In this document: positions 8,293-11,240 of the stretch, piece by piece
How the letters are laid out: each line of letters opens with the position of its first letter
Numbering within the stretch: position 1 is the first letter of the stretch
DNA from: JBPBPI01 sp050954885
GTDB taxonomy: Bacteria; Pseudomonadota; Alphaproteobacteria; Caedimonadales; Caedimonadaceae
Length of the DNA stretch: 11,240 nt
Reading direction: 5' to 3'
Assembly (NCBI GenBank): GCA_050954885.1
Contig: JBPBPI010000072.1
Coordinates: 1-11,240, forward strand
Position numbers and translations under genes: made by a program
Notes under the pieces: generated by a model
The model's database searches: none
The model's input: the letters and a program-made list of their open reading frames with translations, nothing else
Told to the model about the DNA's origin: nothing

Positions 8293-9066
8293 AGAATGGT
8301 CGGCATTCCTTATGACACGGCTCTAGTAGCCCTTTATCACCTCGATATCGCTGATTAACTTGGTATCGACCCACAATCCCTACTCCCTCCTACTAAGCCA
8401 GAAATCAGCGATATAATCCGACTCGCAAAAAATGTCTAAAAGCTTCTATACCCGGATTATCTCTCAAAACTTAGTCCGATTGGAGCACGCCCTCGGTTTA
8501 CAAGCGCGGAAGTAAACCAATTCTATGGTTGGATAGCCGGCCGCCCCGATAGTACAATAGGAAAGAAGATGTTAAGTATAAAGCGACGTCTAAAGCTTAT
8601 AGTCGCTACTATCAACGACTCGGACTATAAATCAACATAGAACCCTCAGACCAACGGCCCTATAGATCTTCCGGTACGACTTCAACCTCTCCTGCGTTAT
8701 AAAACACAGGAGAGTACCCTACTATCTAACGAGAGTTCCCAACCTCTAAGTATACTAGTAAAGCCTTCCGAAAAAACGGAGATCCCGGATTCCGCCGATA
8801 GCGAGGTGTCTGAATTTAGCGACCCTAGATCCGAATCTGGATATAGTACGGACCTAGAATATGTAAAGAGAAAGAAGAATACAAAGGAACCACAAACGCG
8901 ATCAAATAAACATAAGCGTCAGCGTAAGCGGAGTGACTCGAATATACCTCTAGCTTCGGAAGGAGGGGTTCCTACTTAGAAGCGGAAGACCGATTTAAAT
9001 AAAAAGAGTGATAAGACAACGGCGACCCCGAAGGATATATCAATATTTTTTGAAGGTTCCAAATGA
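8293..9066 (+). pseudogene. Decayed in-frame C-terminal extension (or second frame) of the large gene
   Basis: The frame of the large gene continues past TAG 8290 to TGA 9064, broken only by TAA 8356, TAA 8437, TAG 8638 and TAG 8977. All of these, and TAG 8290, are one C-to-T change from CAA or CAG. The decoded text is protein-like: MVGIPYDTALVALYHLDIAD, then FTSAEVNQFYGWIAGRP, an acidic Ser-rich stretch (SADSEVSEFSDPRSES), a strongly basic tract (KHKRQRKR) like a nuclear-localisation signal, and a tail ending DISIFFEGSK. If the stops were once Gln the ancestral protein would have had about 1703 residues. Alternatively TAG 8290 is genuine and a second small protein began at ATG 8296. No splice pattern that removes the stops was evident. 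Confidence 0.65.
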
Positions 9067-9388
9067 AAAGAAGTGGCTGCTGGTGCAGAACTACATTTGT
9101 TGGTTGGTGGCTGAGTTCAGAGATGAGGCTTCCCCTGCCTTGGGAACTGAGCTGGATGAGTGGATGAACAAGGCTAGCAAGTGGTCTGGTGGTGCTGGGT
9201 ATGCTGGGCTTGGGGATCAGGATGTGGGAGAAATCCCTACAGCTATGGGGGCTGTTCTTCCCCAGAATGAGGCAGCTCTTGGGGTGGTTGGTAGCTTTGG
9301 TTTGAAGGTGGTAACTCACAGTGGTCAGAGGATGCTTATTGCTACTGGGGAATTTACCCAGCTTTGTATAGCTATGGGCATTCTCTAA
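9050..9388 (+). CDS. 3' part of an unknown CpG-free reading frame
   Basis: An open frame of about 113 codons ends at TAA 9386. It reads VPNEKKWLLVQNYICWLVAE, then DEWMNKASKWSGGAGYAGLG and VVGSFGLKVVTHSGQRMLIA, ending QLCIAMGIL. The residue mix (Trp, Gly, aliphatics, a mid-protein EKK) looks like real protein, and I recognise no family. The frame nominally opens at ATG 9008, but that stretch is the end of the large element in another frame, so the true start or upstream exons lie outside or were lost. The whole stretch, and the surrounding 9031-9554, contain no CpG. An antisense frame (8972-9415) is also open, looks less protein-like and is probably a shadow. It may be a terminal exon cut by insertion of the element. 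Confidence 0.4.
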   Translation: MKVPNEKKWLLVQNYICWLVAEFRDEASPALGTELDEWMNKASKWSGGAGYAGLGDQDVGEIPTAMGAVLPQNEAALGVVGSFGLKVVTHSGQRMLIATGEFTQLCIAMGIL

Positions 9389-9409
9389 TATGGTTATTCC
9401 TACCTTTCT

Positions 9410-9442
9410 AAACATATTTCAAACATGTCCCAAACATGTTAT
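9410..9442. repeat. Three tandem 11-bp AAACATRTNNN units
   Basis: AAACATATTTC (9410-9420), AAACATGTCCC (9421-9431) and AAACATGTTAT (9432-9442) follow one another with an exact 11-bp period, about one helical turn, just downstream of the stop at 9386-9388. The second and third contain the palindrome ACATGT. Function is unknown. Confidence 0.75.
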
Positions 9443-9531
9443 ATATATTATCCATACTACACAGCTTGACTATACATCATTGTAATACAACCTTGCTTGA
9501 TTGATATTCTTAACTTGAGGTGCTCAAGGGT

Positions 9532-9914
9532 AGACTTTGCATACTTTTCAGGGTCGCTAAATTATCACAAAAATACCCGCTTCGAAAGGGCGAAATCCGT
9601 TTGCAAATCCGATCACCGCAACAATATATACAGGCCAATTCGTCCATTTTCTTATATATTATATTCGTAGGCATGTGGTCAGACTTTACATACTTTTCAG
9701 GGTCGCTAAATTACCACAAAAATATTAGCTTTGAAACGGCGAAATCCGTTTGCAAGTCCGATCACCGCATCGATAGATATAGGCGGTAATCTTACTCTTC
9801 ATACTTTGAAAGTAGTTAAGGCTAGGCTTTAGGTACAATTCAGATATGCTATATTACCACGAAAATAGTAGCTCAAAAAACATGAAATCGATTTATAGAT
9901 CTAATCACTGTATA
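9532..9914. repeat. Three direct copies of a ~100-bp sequence at ~145-bp spacing
   Basis: Copies start at 9532, 9681 and 9824, that is, 149 and 143 bp apart. Copies 1 and 2 are close to 90% alike by eye: AGACTTTRCATACTTTTCAG, GGTCGCTAAATTAYCACAAA, then GGCGAAATCCGTTTGCAA and TCCGATCACCGCA. Copy 3 is much more diverged but keeps the order (AGGCTTT, ATTACCACGAAAATA, ATGAAATCGATTTATAGAT, CTAATCACTGTATAG). Unlike the flanking DNA, copies 1 and 2 carry several CpGs. No gene is seen in 9390-10200; the frame at 9520-9789 merely crosses two repeat copies. Confidence 0.85.
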
Positions 9915-10031
9915 GCTTAGCTTAACAAACGAGAACGAATAGAACACTTTGTTTCAACATAGGCTGGCCTAACAAGCTAGAATGATTACAATTATTCGAG
10001 TTTTTTTCGATTGGTTAGTACATCATGAATA
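9915..10031. other. Short unannotated spacer
   Basis: AT-rich spacer between the three-copy repeat and the AAGCTT array. It holds a poly-T run near 10001-10008 and no visible frame or repeat. Confidence 0.5.
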
Positions 10032-10184
10032 GAAAAGCTTATTGAAATATATCTTGAATAAGCTTTTCAGATATTTCAAGCTTCAATAAGCTTTTCACAC
10101 AATTCAATAAGCTTTTTATATATTTCAATAAGCTTTTTACGTATTTTAAGCTTGTGTCAGCTTTTCATATACTTCAATAAGCTT
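10032..10184. repeat. AAGCTT-centred repeat array (unit TTCAATAAGCTTTT)
   Basis: Eight AAGCTT hexamers, plus one CAGCTT variant, occur within about 150 bp (10035, 10060, 10078, 10088, 10109, 10130, 10148, 10179; variant at 10158). The best units read TTCAATAAGCTTTTNATAT, and three successive ones (10088, 10109, 10130) are exactly 21 bp apart, about two helical turns; 10158 to 10179 is also 21. The first unit is inverted, so GAAAAGCTTATT (10032-10043) and AATAAGCTTTTC (10057-10068) form a perfect 12-bp inverted repeat with a 13-nt loop. The array lies about 55 bp upstream of the TATA box of the next gene and could be a cluster of binding sites; that is inference. Confidence 0.8.
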
Positions 10185-10204
10185 TTATGATTAGGGACAA
10201 TCAT

Positions 10205-10247
10205 ATTGGTCTAGCTATTGTCTGAATAGAGCCTTGTGTTATAAATA
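10205..10247 (+). promoter_or_regulatory. Core promoter of the CpG-free gene: CCAAT box and TATA box
   Basis: ATTGG (a CCAAT box on the minus strand) at 10205-10209 and TATAAATA at 10240-10247, followed by a C- and T-rich stretch (about 10248-10290) of the kind that surrounds fungal transcription starts. The TATA box is 165 bp before the ATG at 10412, giving a leader of roughly 100-140 nt. This is a textbook fungal layout and supports the downstream gene being real. Confidence 0.65.
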
Positions 10248-10310
10248 CCCCCCATCATCCTCCCTTCCTCTTCCCCTTCTTTTTTATCTCACAACTCTTT
10301 ACTCTTTACA

Positions 10311-10373
10311 CTTCATACTTCACACTTTACACTTCACACTTCACACTTCACACTTCATACTTCACCCTTCACT
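10311..10373 (+). repeat. Nine tandem CTTCACA-like heptamers in the 5' leader
   Basis: Nine successive heptamers starting at 10311: CTTCATA, CTTCACA, CTTTACA, CTTCACA three times, CTTCATA, CTTCACC, CTTCACT. The tract lies between the TATA box and the ATG, so it should be transcribed as an unstructured pyrimidine-rich leader. It is free of G and could vary in length between strains. Confidence 0.9.
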
Positions 10374-10411
10374 CTATCCAGAGCTACACATCACCACAAC
10401 CAGCCTCAATC

Positions 10412-11027
10412 ATGCCTGTCCTCTGCTACCTTAGCAGGAACCCTGACTTCCCCAACAACCTCCCCCAGGAGATTGAGGATGCTGTCAATGAAGTCCACAA
10501 TCCCTTGATCAACTGCTTTGACAATGTCTCTGCAATCAACCAAACCATCTCAGCCCAAGCCAACCTACCTGGCCACCAGATCACTGCCTGGAACCAGCTT
10601 TTCCAGGAATTCCTTGGATTCTTTAGTGGCAACCAGAACTCCCCATTCTGCATCAATGCACAGCCAGACCAGATCTTCTTGGGTATCTGGGCTACTCAGA
10701 CCATAGCCACCCAGCTATACCCTGACCTCAAGAGCAACATCAACCTAGTCAAGAGACTGTGAGTTCAGACACCCCCATATACATTTCACTTTGCTAATAA
10801 TATGGTCTGCTAGTATGACTAGAATGGTCACTCTTCTGGACAACAATGCCACCATTGTCCATTCTACAAACAGAACCAGAGGCTCAGTCCCAGACAACAC
10901 TACCCATGTCCAGTACAACAACTTCTGGAAGATGATGTCTACCAGAATGACTGGTTTCTTGGAAAATTTCAAGGGTGACATCAACACCTCAGTCAGGATG
11001 GCTGGAGAGGATTTTGGCTTCTTGTAA
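10412..11027 (+). CDS. Two-exon CpG-free gene, 186-residue protein of unknown function
   Basis: Exon 1 (10412-10758) and exon 2 (10814-11027) join across a 55-nt intron to give 186 residues, starting MPVLCYLSRNPDFPNNLPQE and ending RMAGEDFGFL. I recognise no domain. There is no signal peptide or transmembrane segment; the protein is rich in Asn, Gln and aromatic residues, with hydrophobic patches such as WNQLFQEFLGFF (about 60-71) and QIFLGIWATQTIATQLY (about 86-102), and looks like a soluble helical protein. The start has a good context (A at -3) behind a clear promoter. The gene, leader, intron and 3' flank contain no CpG at all, so every Arg is AGA or AGG and no TCG, CCG, ACG or GCG codon is used. 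Either the locus was stripped of CpG by methylation-linked deamination while staying open, or it derives from a CpG-poor source. It may belong to the same family of elements as the frame ending at 9388, which shares this signature. Confidence 0.65.
10759..10813 (+). other. Spliceosomal intron (55 nt) in the CpG-free gene
   Basis: Donor GTGAGT at 10759, branch-like GCTAAT around 10793-10798, acceptor CTAG ending at 10813. Unspliced, exon 1 would hit TGA at once (10760-10762). Splicing joins CT|T (Leu) and continues MTRMVTLLDNN to TAA 11025, and both flanks look like one protein. Confidence 0.75.
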
Positions 11028-11240
11028 GGTAGTGGTTACTTGAGAAGTGGTTGGAGAGGGGATACTTCTATACTAGACTTTGGGGTTACATAGGGATAGC
11101 AGCTTGAATGCCCAGGGTTTTATTTTATTTTGGGGGGGGGGGGGGGGGTTTGGGGGGAAAAGGGTTTATTTAGACTTAGGGAAATCCAGGCTTACTAATT
11201 TCCAAGAAACCTTATTATATGTGATTTCATACTTATTGGT
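11028..11240. other. 3' flank with a 17-G homopolymer
   Basis: No gene is seen. After the stop come T- and G-rich DNA, a run of 17 G (11132-11148), then TTT, six G, AAAA and GGG. Together with an upstream GGG this has G-quadruplex potential on the + strand. The segment is CpG-free to the window end. Homopolymers of this length are also typical of assembly or polymerase slippage errors, so the exact length is uncertain. Confidence 0.7.

Noticed and set aside
8290..8979. Alternative genetic code with TAA/TAG read as Gln
   Set aside because: CAA and CAG are common in the same frame, the esterase and the other gene follow the standard code, and RIP-type CpA-to-TpA change explains the stops more simply.
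8972..9415. 147-codon antisense frame
   Set aside because: It overlaps both the element end and the CpG-free frame, and its residue mix looks like the complement of the more protein-like + strand frame.
9520..9789. 89-codon frame
   Set aside because: It only spans two copies of the ~145-bp repeat; the repeated peptide is a by-product.
10184..10200. Telomere-type TTAGGG
   Set aside because: Only one isolated copy is present; there is no tandem array.
10745..10987. 80-codon antisense frame
   Set aside because: It covers the intron and exon 2 of the spliced + strand gene, which has a promoter, good splice sites and a better protein.

Overview
The window looks like nuclear DNA of a filamentous ascomycete (Pezizomycotina). 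The evidence is very short spliceosomal introns with fungal-type signals (GTAAGA or GTGAGT donors, CTAAC or CTAAT branch sites, 49 and 55 nt long), a fungal-type HSL-family esterase, a decayed fungal amino-acid permease, and blocks with the dinucleotide signature of repeat-induced point mutation (RIP). I cannot name the species. Gene density is low and most of the window is repeat- or element-derived.

Layout. 1-735 is purine-rich and full of small perfect hairpins, and has a TATA-like site; it may be a retroelement LTR remnant. 726-1021 is very AT-rich and contains no CpA at all, as expected after exhaustive RIP. 1085-1662 is the 3' third of an APC-superfamily amino-acid permease, broken by one frameshift and four internal stops. 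1915-2799 is an intact single-exon alpha/beta-hydrolase of the hormone-sensitive-lipase family. 2800-3905 has no convincing gene but holds a tetranucleotide microsatellite, palindromic and direct repeats, and a 35/42-bp minisatellite.

3906-8292 is a large gene of unknown function. Two overlapping reading frames join cleanly across a 49-nt intron to give a 1445-residue protein. It has a basic N-terminus, a long disordered Ser/Thr/Pro/Gln/Arg-rich region with a canonical PCNA-interacting-peptide pattern (QSTIREFF), and a folded Trp-rich C-terminal two thirds. After its TAG the same frame continues for about 258 codons to 9066, interrupted only by TAA/TAG. Each of these stops, and the TAG itself, can be explained by a CAA/CAG glutamine codon changed at CpA.

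From 9031 the base composition switches abruptly. 9031-9554 and 10142-11240 contain no CpG dinucleotide and are rich in TpG and CpA. The first holds the 3' part of an unknown reading frame. The second holds a complete-looking two-exon gene (186 residues, unknown) with CCAAT and TATA signals, a heptamer-repeat leader and, upstream, an AAGCTT repeat array. Between them lie a three-copy repeat of about 145 bp and other short repeats that do contain CpG.

The main message is that two opposite mutational signatures sit side by side: CpA/TpG depletion with CpG retained in the large gene and the 726-1021 relic, and complete CpG loss in the right-hand genes. The esterase shows neither. Apart from the esterase and the permease relic, no protein here was assigned to a known family, and no operon-like cooperation between genes is visible.
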